Shown here: positions 1-7,677 of the stretch, piece after piece | How positions within the stretch are numbered: the stretch's first letter is position 1 | Layout: every line of letters begins with the position of its first letter | NCBI GenBank assembly: GCA_945890485.1 | Contig: CAMDCN010000019.1 | Span: 1-64,000 of the forward strand | DNA length: 64,000 nucleotides | DNA from: Candidatus Sulfopaludibacter sp. SbA3 | GTDB taxonomy: Bacteria; Acidobacteriota; Terriglobia; Bryobacterales; Bryobacteraceae | Reading direction: 5' to 3' | Made by a program: the position numbers and the translations under genes | The notes under the pieces: generated by a model | What the model saw: the letters and a program-made list of their open reading frames with translations, nothing else | What the model was told of the DNA's origin: nothing | The model's database searches: none

Positions 1-36
1 GGCGCATTATCCCGAGTCGAGCATTATCCTGAGCGG
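1..36. repeat. RIT left terminal inverted repeat
   Basis: Matches the reverse complement of 3401-3436 except at positions 30 and 34. It is itself built of two direct copies of GCATTATCCYGAG (4-16 and 21-33, period 17), as expected of recombinase arm-binding sites. The first seven bases, GGCGCAT, also end the half-site at 3457-3463. Confidence 0.85.
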
Positions 37-128
37 TATCGGTGTTGGCCTGTAAATTCGCTAGGGCGTCGTCGGTTGTGTCCAGATAATCAGCCCACGC
101 TCTTCTCGACGACTGCGTCAGAGCGTTC

Positions 129-1352
129 ATGAAGCAGCAGCTGAATCTCTCGGATGACCGCGAGCGTGCGGTTGTCGATTTGTGGCGAAGAGGGCATCTG
201 TCGGAGGGGAGCATTCAGCTCTATCTTCAGTGGATCCGCCGATTCCGGACCTTCTGTAAGCGAAACGCACTGGCCGAGATCGAGGAACTGACTCTTGCTG
301 GTGTGTCCCGATTTAGCAGTGAGTACAGTGGCCCGCGGGTGAAGAAACGACGGATCTCCGCTGGAAGTCGTGCCGTCGCGCGAAATGCGCTGCACGCCTG
401 GGCGTGCGCCCTTCAGACATTGGGAATCGCATTGCCGTTATGGCGAGAAGAGCAGCCTCCGCCGGTGTTGCCACCTTTGCTGGAGGAATACCGCGCGTAT
501 CGCCGCGCCCACAACGGTGTGGCAGAAACCACGTTGAGGCGCGACCTCGGAATAGCTCAAAGTTTTCTCGCCTTTTTAAGAGGGAATCGAAGAACGATCG
601 AGAGACTCACGATTGCTCATGTTGACTCCTTTGTGAATGGCGTCTCCGCAACGATGACGAAGGGTACAGTCGCAGATATTTGCAGCTACCTCCGTGCCTT
701 CTTGCGGTTTCTGTACGCGACCGGAAAGCTGCCTTCGGATCTGGCGCGCAACGTCGTTGGCCCGAGATTCCGCCTGTCGGAGCGGCCGCCCCGAACACTG
801 CCATGGCAAGACGTCACGCGCATTCTTCCGGCGGTTCGGCGCAAGGAGTCACCGGGCAAACGAGACTTTGCGATTCTTCTTCTGCTCGCCGCATACGGCA
901 TGGGAGCTGCCGAGGTACTGTCGCTTCGATTGCGAGATATTGATTGGAAATCCGGGATCTTGCACATCCGGAGGCCAAAGACGAATGTCCTGATCGACTT
1001 GCCTCTTCTACCTGCTGTGGCCAAGGCGTTGACGGATTACTTGCGATGGGAACGGCCACCCGTCCAATCGATTGAGCTTGTATTCCTTCGAAACAACATG
1101 CCATATGGGCCAATGACGAGCGGAGCCATTCGACACCGTGTCCGGTACTACGCCGATCTTGCTGGCCTATCGGCGAAGGTACTGGGCGCGCACATTTTTC
1201 GGCACAGCCATGCGAGCAGGCAGGTGGATAGCGGCGCAAACCTTAAGATCGTCAGTGAGATTCTCGGTCACCGCAGTTCATCCTCCACATCAGTTTATGT
1301 GCGGGTCGCCTTAAAGCGTCTTCGTTCCGTAGGGCTGCCGGTACCGTCATGA
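129..1352 (+). CDS. ritA: Tyrosine recombinase, first gene of RIT trio
   Basis: This 407-residue phage-integrase-family protein has an N-terminal SAM-like core-binding region (about 15-215) and a C-terminal catalytic domain (about 225-400). Box II is intact: H-x-x-R in HIFRHSHAS near residue 355, then GHRSSSS and the nucleophilic Tyr in SVYVRV near 389. The box I arginine is missing: where family members have G-L/M-R-x-x-E this protein reads GMGAAEV near residue 254. It may therefore not cleave DNA alone and could play a structural role in a recombinase complex (inference). The stop overlaps the ATG of the next gene in ATGA, implying coupled translation. Start chosen at the only ATG ahead of the conserved N-terminal domain. 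Confidence 0.9.
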   Translation: MKQQLNLSDDRERAVVDLWRRGHLSEGSIQLYLQWIRRFRTFCKRNALAEIEELTLAGVSRFSSEYSGPRVKKRRISAGSRAVARNALHAWACALQTLGIALPLWREEQPPPVLPPLLEEYRAYRRAHNGVAETTLRRDLGIAQSFLAFLRGNRRTIERLTIAHVDSFVNGVSATMTKGTVADICSYLRAFLRFLYATGKLPSDLARNVVGPRFRLSERPPRTLPWQDVTRILPAVRRKESPGKRDFAILLLLAAYGMGAAEVLSLRLRDIDWKSGILHIRRPKTNVLIDLPLLPAVAKALTDYLRWERPPVQSIELVFLRNNMPYGPMTSGAIRHRVRYYADLAGLSAKVLGAHIFRHSHASRQVDSGANLKIVSEILGHRSSSSTSVYVRVALKRLRSVGLPVPS

Positions 1353-2326
1353 ACACGCTCTTCGACGGTCCGCTGGCGAACGAGATGAAGACGTTCCTCC
1401 AGTTCAAGCGAAGCCTTGGATATGGCTATCAACGGGCGGAGTATTCCCTTTAAGAGTTCGACCGCTTTCTGATCACCTATGCGGCTCTTGACCGGCGATG
1501 GCATCTCGGTCAGGCTGCCATCGCCTGGCTGGCGAGCAAACCTGATCGGAAGCCCGTGAGCGTCTCCTGCGATGCCGCGATCCTCCGGCAGTTCTTCGGC
1601 TACCTGCGGCGCGTGCCGAAGTGGAAAGATCTGCCAGAGCCGTCGTGGCCGAAGCTCCCGACTGAATCTTCGTTCGTTCCTCAGTTCCTTTCTGAGCAGG
1701 ACGTTCGCAAACTCCTGGCGCTCTGTGCCGACTTGGGTAGACCCCCATTCCGCGCATCGCTGTATCGTGCGCTACTTCTGGTCCTCTACTGCACCGGGCT
1801 CCGCTTTGGCGAAGCACTCCGATTGCGGTTGCGCGATGTGGACATCCAGTCTGGTCTGCTGTTTGTCGAAACCTTCAAGGGACGATCGAGATGGGTTCCC
1901 TTTCATCGGTCGCTGTCGAAAGAACTGGCTCGATACCTTGAGGCCCGGGCAAAGTATGCAGACTCTGACCCCGCGTCTCATTTCTTCGTCAGCAGTGGTC
2001 AGAATCGCCTTCCGGTAAGCACTGCCCACGGTACCATTCATCGACTGTTTGTGATGGCTGGTTTGAAGGCTGAAGCAGGGCGTGCTGGCCCAAGGCCATA
2101 CGATTTTCGCCACGCCTTCGCGGTGCATCGGCTAAGCCGATGGTATCGCCAAGGAGTGGATCTCCATTCCCGCCTGCCATGGCTTTCGGCTTACATGGGC
2201 CATGTCGACATCATCGGAACGGAGACGTATCTGAATGCCACTCCCGAGCTCTTGGATCTAGCAGGACAACGCCTGCGCCGCCGTTATCGGAAAGCCGATG
2301 GGCAAAGTGAGGTCGACGAAGGATGA
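1349..2326 (+). pseudogene. ritB: Tyrosine recombinase, second gene of RIT trio, broken by an in-frame TAA
   Basis: Translation from ATG 1349 gives a normal recombinase N-terminus, then a TAA at 1451-1453 (codon 35). The same frame continues without interruption to TGA at 2324-2326. The context EYSL-stop-EFDRFL suggests a CAA glutamine codon that became TAA. Downstream are the catalytic landmarks TGLRFGEA (box I Arg present), PYDFRHAFA (Tyr where the box II His of H-x-x-R normally stands), MGHVDI and the nucleophile in TETYLN. A GTG at 1556 could restart translation but would lose part of the core-binding domain. It overlaps both neighbours by four bases, as in intact RIT elements. Confidence 0.85.
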
Positions 2327-3333
2327 GTCGCGCGAAGCCAGATTCTCTACTCACGTTGACCGAGAGCTTCTTTCAGAGCTATCTGCAAAACACCCGCGGA
2401 GCAAGCGCCCACACGGTGCGCGCTTATCGAGACACCCTGAAAATGTTCTTCCAGTTTCTGGCAGACCTGAAGAAGAAGGGGCTCGCCGGACTGAGCCTTG
2501 ACGATGTACATTCCGACGCCGTGCTCGCCTTCTTGAGTCATATCGAATCAAAGCGCGGGAACACTCCGGCAACAAGAAACTGCCGATTGGCGGCCATTCG
2601 CAGTTTCGTCCAGCACCTGCTCAGCAGGGATGTCACGCGTGCCGGCCAGTATGGCCGCATTCTTGCGATCCGCACCAAGAAGGCTACGCGGAGAACCGTT
2701 GGATATCTGGAGCCCGAGGAAGTCCGCGCCGTTATCTCCGCCGTCGATCGCCAATCCCGAAATGGTCTCCGTGATCATGCGTTGCTGCTTTTCCTCTACA
2801 ACACTGGGGCGCGGGTCAGTGAAGCCTTGGGTCTGCGCGCCGGTGACCTGCGTCTGGATCGGCCCCGGCAGGTGCGATTGTGCGGAAAGGGTCGCAAAGA
2901 AAGGGTCTGCCCTCTTTGGCCAGAAACCGCTGTGGCGCTGCGACAGATCATCGGTGTCAGCGAGAGTGAAGGCGTTCTATTTCGGAACGCGCAGGGTGCA
3001 CCGCTCACACGTGACGGCGTCGCATATTTGCTGGGTAAATACGTGCGGGCCGCTGCGGAACAGTCTCCTGCGTTGCGGAAACGGCGGGTAACGCCGCATG
3101 TGCTGCGTCACAGTTGCGCGGTCGCACTACTCCAAGCTGGCGTCGATATCTCGGTGATTCGCGACTATTTGGGACACGTTTCGGTGGCTACGACGAGTCG
3201 CTATGTGACGACCAATCTGGAAATGAAGCGGGACGTCCTTGAGGCATTTTGGAAGCGCGCGGCACTTGCGCCCGCCGGGCCGCGCAAATGGCGTCCACCG
3301 CCCAGCCTGCTCGCATTTCTTGACTCGCTCTGA
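2323..3333 (+). CDS. ritC: Tyrosine recombinase, third gene of RIT trio (XerC/D-like)
   Basis: This 336-residue protein has an N-terminal SAM-like domain (about 8-105) and a catalytic domain (about 125-315). It is the only one of the three with the full catalytic set: Arg in TGARVSEALGL near 164, H-x-x-R in PHVLRHSCA near 258-261, His in YLGHVSVATT and Tyr in SRYVTTN near 294. It starts at the ATGA that ends the middle recombinase and stops about 70 bases before the right inverted repeat. It is the most likely catalytic subunit of the element. Confidence 0.92.
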   Translation: MSRAKPDSLLTLTESFFQSYLQNTRGASAHTVRAYRDTLKMFFQFLADLKKKGLAGLSLDDVHSDAVLAFLSHIESKRGNTPATRNCRLAAIRSFVQHLLSRDVTRAGQYGRILAIRTKKATRRTVGYLEPEEVRAVISAVDRQSRNGLRDHALLLFLYNTGARVSEALGLRAGDLRLDRPRQVRLCGKGRKERVCPLWPETAVALRQIIGVSESEGVLFRNAQGAPLTRDGVAYLLGKYVRAAAEQSPALRKRRVTPHVLRHSCAVALLQAGVDISVIRDYLGHVSVATTSRYVTTNLEMKRDVLEAFWKRAALAPAGPRKWRPPPSLLAFLDSL

Positions 3334-3334
3334 C

Positions 3335-3347
3335 GAATTATCCGGAG
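3335..3347 (+). repeat. Internal copy of the RIT end motif
   Basis: GAATTATCCGGAG lies two bases after the ritC stop and matches the terminal motif GCATTATCCNGAG in 12 of 13 positions. It faces the two copies in the right repeat (3404-3416 and 3421-3433) in inverted orientation. It is a plausible extra recombinase-binding or regulatory site. Confidence 0.55.
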
Positions 3348-3400
3348 TTCTTGCTCAGCGAAGTACATATTTTCCCCGCAAACCGAGCCTCTCCGAAACA

Positions 3401-3436
3401 CCACTCCGGATAATGCTCGACTCGGGATAATGCGCC
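3401..3436. repeat. RIT right terminal inverted repeat
   Basis: Reverse complement of 1-36 with two mismatches. It contains two direct copies of CTCSGGATAATGC (3404-3416, 3421-3433) with the same 17-base period as at the left end. Confidence 0.85.
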
Positions 3437-3463
3437 TTATCTTGGGCTCCAGATAAGGCGCAT
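3430..3463. other. Candidate strand-exchange (core) site at the right junction of the RIT element
   Basis: The 13-base arm ATGCGCCTTATCT (3430-3442) is separated by eight bases, TGGGCTCC (3443-3450), from its perfect inverted copy AGATAAGGCGCAT (3451-3463). Inverted 11-13-base arms around a 6-8-base spacer are the standard form of a tyrosine recombinase crossover site. The left arm overlaps the terminal repeat and the right arm merges with IS66 coding sequence, so the site sits on the element/target junction. The geometry is seen; its use as a crossover site is inferred. A transcriptional hairpin is an alternative, but no T-run follows. Confidence 0.55.
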
Positions 3464-4010
3464 GTGCGGCGGAAGTTTCATGACTTATCGCTGGGGACGA
3501 CGCCATCGCCCTTGGGACAGGAGGCGGTGCGGCGGATTGGAAAGCTTTACGAGATCGAGCGGGAGATCCGTGGCCAGGGCGGTGCGGCAGGAGCGGGCAA
3601 AGCCGTTAGTCGATGCGCTGGGGCAGTGGCTGCGGGAGCAGTACGGGACGTTATCGAGGAAGTCGGCGGCGGCGAAGGCGATTCAGTATGCTCTCGGGTT
3701 GTGGCCGGCATTAGTGCGTTACTGTGGGGACGGGCGGATTGAGATAGACAATAACGCGGCGGAGCGGGCGCTGCGAGCGGGCGCAATTGGGAGAAAGAAT
3801 TACTTATTCGCGGGGTCCGATACGGGCGGAGAGCGGGCGGCGGCGATCTATACGTTAATTGGGTCGGCGAAGTTGAATGGTCTGGATCCGGCGGGGTATT
3901 CGCGGTTTGTGCTGGAGCGGATCGCCGACCATCCGGTCCAGCGTATTGCGGAGTTGTTGCCTTGGAATGTGGCGTTGCCGGCGGGGGACCGGGAACGCGC
4001 CGCCGCTTAG
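3458..4010 (+). pseudogene. tnpC: IS66-family transposase (TnpC) 3' remnant, frameshifted
   Basis: Reading starts mid-protein at AHVRRKFHDL, a conserved IS66 segment, and continues through EAVRRIGKLYEIEREIRG in one frame (to about 3572). It then shifts to the frame of AVRQERAKPLVDALGQWL and runs to TAG 4008-4010. Spacing between these motifs is about 20 bases shorter than usual for the family, so a small deletion caused the shift. The late catalytic block IDNNAAERALR and the IS66 C-terminal region (SDTGGERAAAIYTLIGSAKLNGLDP) are intact. The 5' half is absent because the RIT element interrupts the gene. A CAAGACGG...CGCCTACGC stretch near 4046-4072 may be the IS66 right end, but this is tentative. 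Confidence 0.85.
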
Positions 4011-4259
4011 CAGGGCGCTGGGGACATCCCGATCGGCGGTCTTGTCAAGACGGTTGGAAGCGAACGCCTACGCTTTTGGGGCCGGACAGGCAGCTGTGTC
4101 TAGACTCGTGTCTCATGGCAGGGGACAACCCCAGACCGTCGTGGTCACGTACGGGGACCACGCTCCGTTGAACCGGCAAAGTGCGATTCTGTCCCGGAAT
4201 GAGGGGGGTTTGGCTGACCGCCGGTTCTGGGATCACTCCCGTAATCCAGCGCGGTACGA

Positions 4260-7200
4260 TCAATTTACGACCCGAACCGAGACTTGTGTCGCCTGCCCTC
4301 CTTGCCTGACTGTTAATGGTAGCTCCAGCCCCAGTGGAACGCTACGCGGAACCGAGGCATTTATCTGGAAAACGCCGACCTGCCCGGGAGCCAACCCTGC
4401 AAACTCTATGGTCAACTCTTCGCTCCCAATCTGCACCGACGGAGGCACCACAGCCACAGGAGACGGTGAGGAACTCGCTGCCTGCCCGGCTTCAATCGCC
4501 GGCAATGTGTTTCCTAGCCCTGTCAAATAGATGATTATAGTATCGTCCCGATGAATCGGGTTGGATAACGTCACCAGTTCTTGGTTGCTCGCACGAACTA
4601 TCGTAGGCACGCCCGTATCAAACCCGACGACGGATGCCCTAAAGATGCTCGGCGCATTCGGCAGCATAGTCAGGTTGAAACTATCGCTAACACCACCTGG
4701 AGTCCGCAGGATGAGGGTCACGTTGCCGTCAATCTGATACGGCAATTGGGCATTGATCTGGGATGGAGACACGAACATCATCGGGACTGGTTGCCCATTT
4801 ACGGTCAAGCAGCTCTCACCCAAAGCTGTCGGCAAGGGAAGAACACTTGTGACTTGATTCACGGGGCTAAGATTGCTCCCAAAGATGGAAACGAGACTGC
4901 CTGGGGCCGCAAGACCAGTAAAATCGGCGGCATTTACAAGCCGTTCAATTTGAGGTACAGAAACCGCAGCGTCGAATGCCCATGGCACCACCGTCAGACC
5001 ACCAATAGTCAAATTGGCAACTGATTGCCGGCTGTAGAGCGGCGCTAACGTTCTTGTGAATATCGACCCAGTCTCACCAAGTAGCGGAGCCTCCACCATC
5101 CTGACCGGCCGGATCTCTGCTCCTGCACTCATAAGGTCTACTCGCTGGATCACACCCGGGCTCGACAACGAAGGTGCAGTGGTACGGATCCCAGTTTGGT
5201 CGATGAATGCAAAACCAGAGGTTGTCCCACTCGAAGCATCAAACTGTCGGATAGGAACGAGCGACGAATTCAAGAGGCGATTCCCCACAACATACTGGTC
5301 AAAATTGGATGCAGCTACAGCCCCGGACACACCGGAGGACTCTTTGCGCCCGACGGTGAACGTATCCACGTTCGCATTGTAAAGAAGGAGGTCGCCGCTA
5401 GCCTGAGCAACGAGGATAGACGATCCATTGGCGCTAGCCACGAGGACGGTGTTTGCGTCGATCCTGTTCTCAAAGACGCCAAGCGACGGAAGTGCCGTTG
5501 CAGAACGAGTCAAGAGGTCAACCTGGTCAATTGTGTGGCTCGGCCCCGCGACTCGATTAGCCGCCAAAATGGCTCGCCCGGACGCGGCCACCGATCGAGG
5601 GTAGTGTCCACCAGGCATTCTGACGGGGGGTTCAGGCTGCAGGGTCTCGAGGTCAAACACGCTGATGATCTGGCTGTTGTTATGCCCAACGAGAAGGCGC
5701 CGCCTGTCAAAAGTCACAGCTAACTGCGTTGGAGTGTTACCAGTCTTTAGCGTCGCGATCTGGCTATGAGACTGTCCGTCGAACACCAAGACTTGGTTCC
5801 TATCTTGCCTCAGGACGTAATAGCGGTCTCGAACAGGATCTGCAAGAATATCCACCAGCTTTCCGGGAATGTTGATCGAAAGCCCTCGTTGGTCTGGTTC
5901 TTTGTTGTTGACCAAAATCCGCAGCGGAGTGGGGACGTTAACCGCACCGGTCGACGCCAACGCCAATGTCCCCGTAGCAGTGCCCTTCAGGTTTTGAAAA
6001 GCGGTTGGATCCAACCGTAGGGTCAGCGTCGCAGGCGTCACACCCGAGGTAGGGCTGACCGAAACGCCGGCCATGGTGGAAGACACCGTGAACGGCACCC
6101 GCGCTCCCCCAGCATCCGACACCACAACCTGCCTCGTGAGCGATTGCCGTTCACAGAATGAAGTCCGGAACAGAACATCTTCCTCCGCGAAGGAAAGGCG
6201 GGCGAATTGCTCCATGGATCCGATGGGAAAGATCGTCACCCCACTTTCAGAAACCGAATACATCGTATTCCCATCGGAACTAATTAGGCTCCTTCCCGAC
6301 AGGTTCTCGGCGAGCTGTAGGCGGTCGATCACTGCCAAATTCTCAATATCCACGATCTGCAGGATCGGCGACGAAGCCGGTACGCTAGCGACGCTACCGG
6401 CTGTTTGCGTGCTCGTAACCTGGGCATAAACCAAGCCCCGGGCCGGATCCATTGCGTGACTTCCTACGTTCAAACTTCCGGCAGGGTCTGGGAACTGCGC
6501 CACGAGACTACCCGCCTCATCATGTAAGGCCCAACCGGCCAGATAGCGGTTACCCGTACGATTCACGCTAACTACGCGCGGGCCAAGAGGGGGGCTCGAA
6601 ATCCACGCCAAGGCCCGCAAAGACCGCGAGGTCACGTCGTACGAAAACTCAATCGTCTGACCATCCGAGGCGCCGCCAGCGACGATTCCCACTATTTTGG
6701 TGCCATCACCTGAGGCAGCCATCGAACTGGCCACAACATTGGCCGGGAAGTTTCCGACTGGAGTCGGTAGCGTCTTAGTAGTGACGCCTTGAATTGTATC
6801 TAGCGTTTGGGTCACCCCTGACGCAGGATCGAGCGAGATGAATTCCGTATTCGTCACGATCAACGCTCTATTATCGATACCAAACGCCACACCTAGTGGG
6901 GCCTGCCCCATCGAGAACGTCTGCCGCGTGTTGGACACCAAGTTGAGAATTGTGAGCGAATTCTGCGACGTTGCCGGTGCCTGAAAGTTGCCGTAGTGGC
7001 AAACTACGAGAAATCGGCCGTCAGGGGACACGGCGAGAGAACTCGGGTAAGGAGCTACATTGATCGACGTCTGCACGGAGCGCGAGGCTAGCGAGACAAC
7101 ATCAATTCGACTAGCCGTAAAGTTGGCGACATAAAGCACACCACGCGCCTCGTCGATAGCCAAGTCAGAGGCCTGGCCCCCAATAGCGACTACGCGCCCA

Positions 7201-7295
7201 AAGGTTGCCGCACTGAGCTCGCTTCCACTCAGACACACGACCAGTAACAGGCACGCTAACACGCGTTGAATACTCTGAGCCACTCTTACAGGCAT
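4260..7295 (-). CDS. Secreted YVTN-type double beta-propeller with TIGR03437 C-terminal domain
   Basis: An exported protein of about 1011 residues. The start is set at ATG 7295, preceded by GGAG six bases upstream and followed directly by a signal peptide (hydrophobic VLACLLLVVCLSG, cut near SAA). Residues 35-360 and 480-760 carry YVTN/Lvp-like propeller repeats (VLYVANFTASRIDVVS, LAVSPDGRFLVVCHYG, LAVTFDRRRLLVGHNN). A BACON-like segment joins them (about 380-470). Residues 780-1011 are a TIGR03437 domain (NAADFTGLAAPGSLVSIFGSNLSP, FVSPSQINAQLPYQ), a family frequent in Solibacteres and of unknown role. It lies downstream of the tad block on the same strand but 182 bases from the nearest gene, so it may be transcribed separately. 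Probably cell-surface or periplasmic. Confidence 0.85.
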   Translation of the reverse strand: MPVRVAQSIQRVLACLLLVVCLSGSELSAATFGRVVAIGGQASDLAIDEARGVLYVANFTASRIDVVSLASRSVQTSINVAPYPSSLAVSPDGRFLVVCHYGNFQAPATSQNSLTILNLVSNTRQTFSMGQAPLGVAFGIDNRALIVTNTEFISLDPASGVTQTLDTIQGVTTKTLPTPVGNFPANVVASSMAASGDGTKIVGIVAGGASDGQTIEFSYDVTSRSLRALAWISSPPLGPRVVSVNRTGNRYLAGWALHDEAGSLVAQFPDPAGSLNVGSHAMDPARGLVYAQVTSTQTAGSVASVPASSPILQIVDIENLAVIDRLQLAENLSGRSLISSDGNTMYSVSESGVTIFPIGSMEQFARLSFAEEDVLFRTSFCERQSLTRQVVVSDAGGARVPFTVSSTMAGVSVSPTSGVTPATLTLRLDPTAFQNLKGTATGTLALASTGAVNVPTPLRILVNNKEPDQRGLSINIPGKLVDILADPVRDRYYVLRQDRNQVLVFDGQSHSQIATLKTGNTPTQLAVTFDRRRLLVGHNNSQIISVFDLETLQPEPPVRMPGGHYPRSVAASGRAILAANRVAGPSHTIDQVDLLTRSATALPSLGVFENRIDANTVLVASANGSSILVAQASGDLLLYNANVDTFTVGRKESSGVSGAVAASNFDQYVVGNRLLNSSLVPIRQFDASSGTTSGFAFIDQTGIRTTAPSLSSPGVIQRVDLMSAGAEIRPVRMVEAPLLGETGSIFTRTLAPLYSRQSVANLTIGGLTVVPWAFDAAVSVPQIERLVNAADFTGLAAPGSLVSIFGSNLSPVNQVTSVLPLPTALGESCLTVNGQPVPMMFVSPSQINAQLPYQIDGNVTLILRTPGGVSDSFNLTMLPNAPSIFRASVVGFDTGVPTIVRASNQELVTLSNPIHRDDTIIIYLTGLGNTLPAIEAGQAASSSPSPVAVVPPSVQIGSEELTIEFAGLAPGQVGVFQINASVPRSVPLGLELPLTVRQGGQATQVSVRVVN

Positions 7296-7477
7296 AAGAC
7301 ACTCCATCCAATTCGAAATCTTTCTTCTGACGTCCAGTTCTTCTTCTTGGCCACGTTGGCGTGCCAATAGAGCCTATCTAATGTGGCAACTGGATCGGTC
7401 GTTCCATGTGTGGCCTACGCTGCCCCTCGGTCACAAGGATCAGAAGGGCGGTAGATCCGACACAACCAACGCCTAGT

Positions 7478-7570
7478 TTATTCTTCAGTCTTGCGTCGGC
7501 GCAAGACGATCAGTCCGATAAAGACCGCCGCCAACGAAGCGCAAACGATTCGAATCATTGATTCATCCAT
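7478..7570 (-). CDS. Small single-span membrane protein, 30 residues
   Basis: ATG 7570 is preceded by a strong Shine-Dalgarno sequence (AAGGAG, six bases away). The frame encodes 30 residues: a polar N-terminus (MDESM), a hydrophobic stretch of about 18 residues (IRIVCASLAAVFIGLIVL), a basic cluster RRRK and TEE, ending at TAA. This predicts one membrane helix with a cytoplasmic basic tail. It follows tadC by 87 bases on the same strand. It lacks the Flp pilin signature (cleaved Gly followed by a long EY helix) and is too short to be a normal pilin. The function is not recognised; an accessory membrane peptide of the Tad machine is possible. Confidence 0.55.
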   Translation of the reverse strand: MDESMIRIVCASLAAVFIGLIVLRRRKTEE

Positions 7571-7637
7571 GGTATTCTCCTTTTCCTTCGTCCTAACCCG
7601 ATCTAACGTCAGGCCGGACACTCCAAAGCTTTCTTAG

Positions 7638-7677
7638 CTAGATGCTGTTCATCATCGCTAAATGTTATTCATCATCG
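7638..7677. repeat. Tandem 20-base duplication over the tadC stop codon
   Basis: Two adjacent 20-base copies (7638-7657 and 7658-7677) agree at 17 positions. On the coding strand both copies contain ATGATGAAYARCATYTAG, so the last codons and stop of tadC are repeated just beyond the gene. Confidence 0.7.

Larger units (their letters stand above)
1..3442 (+). mobile_element. RIT (recombinase-in-trio) element
   Basis: Three tyrosine recombinase genes run in the same direction and overlap each other by ATGA, the arrangement that defines RIT elements. They are bounded by a 36-base inverted repeat (1-36 and 3401-3436, 34 of 36 bases identical). Just outside the right repeat an IS66 transposase reading frame begins mid-gene, so the element appears to sit inside that gene. 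The left boundary coincides with the first base of the window, so bases belonging to the left end may lie outside it. The middle recombinase carries a nonsense codon, so the copy may be inactive. Confidence 0.85.

Noticed and set aside
3430-3463. Interpretation of the palindrome as a transcription terminator after ritC
   Set aside because: There is no T-run on either side, and the arms coincide with the element boundary and target gene; a recombination site fits better.
7296-7367. Upstream extension of the double-propeller protein (24 extra codons)
   Set aside because: The extension is charged and would bury the signal peptide; the internal ATG has its own GGAG.
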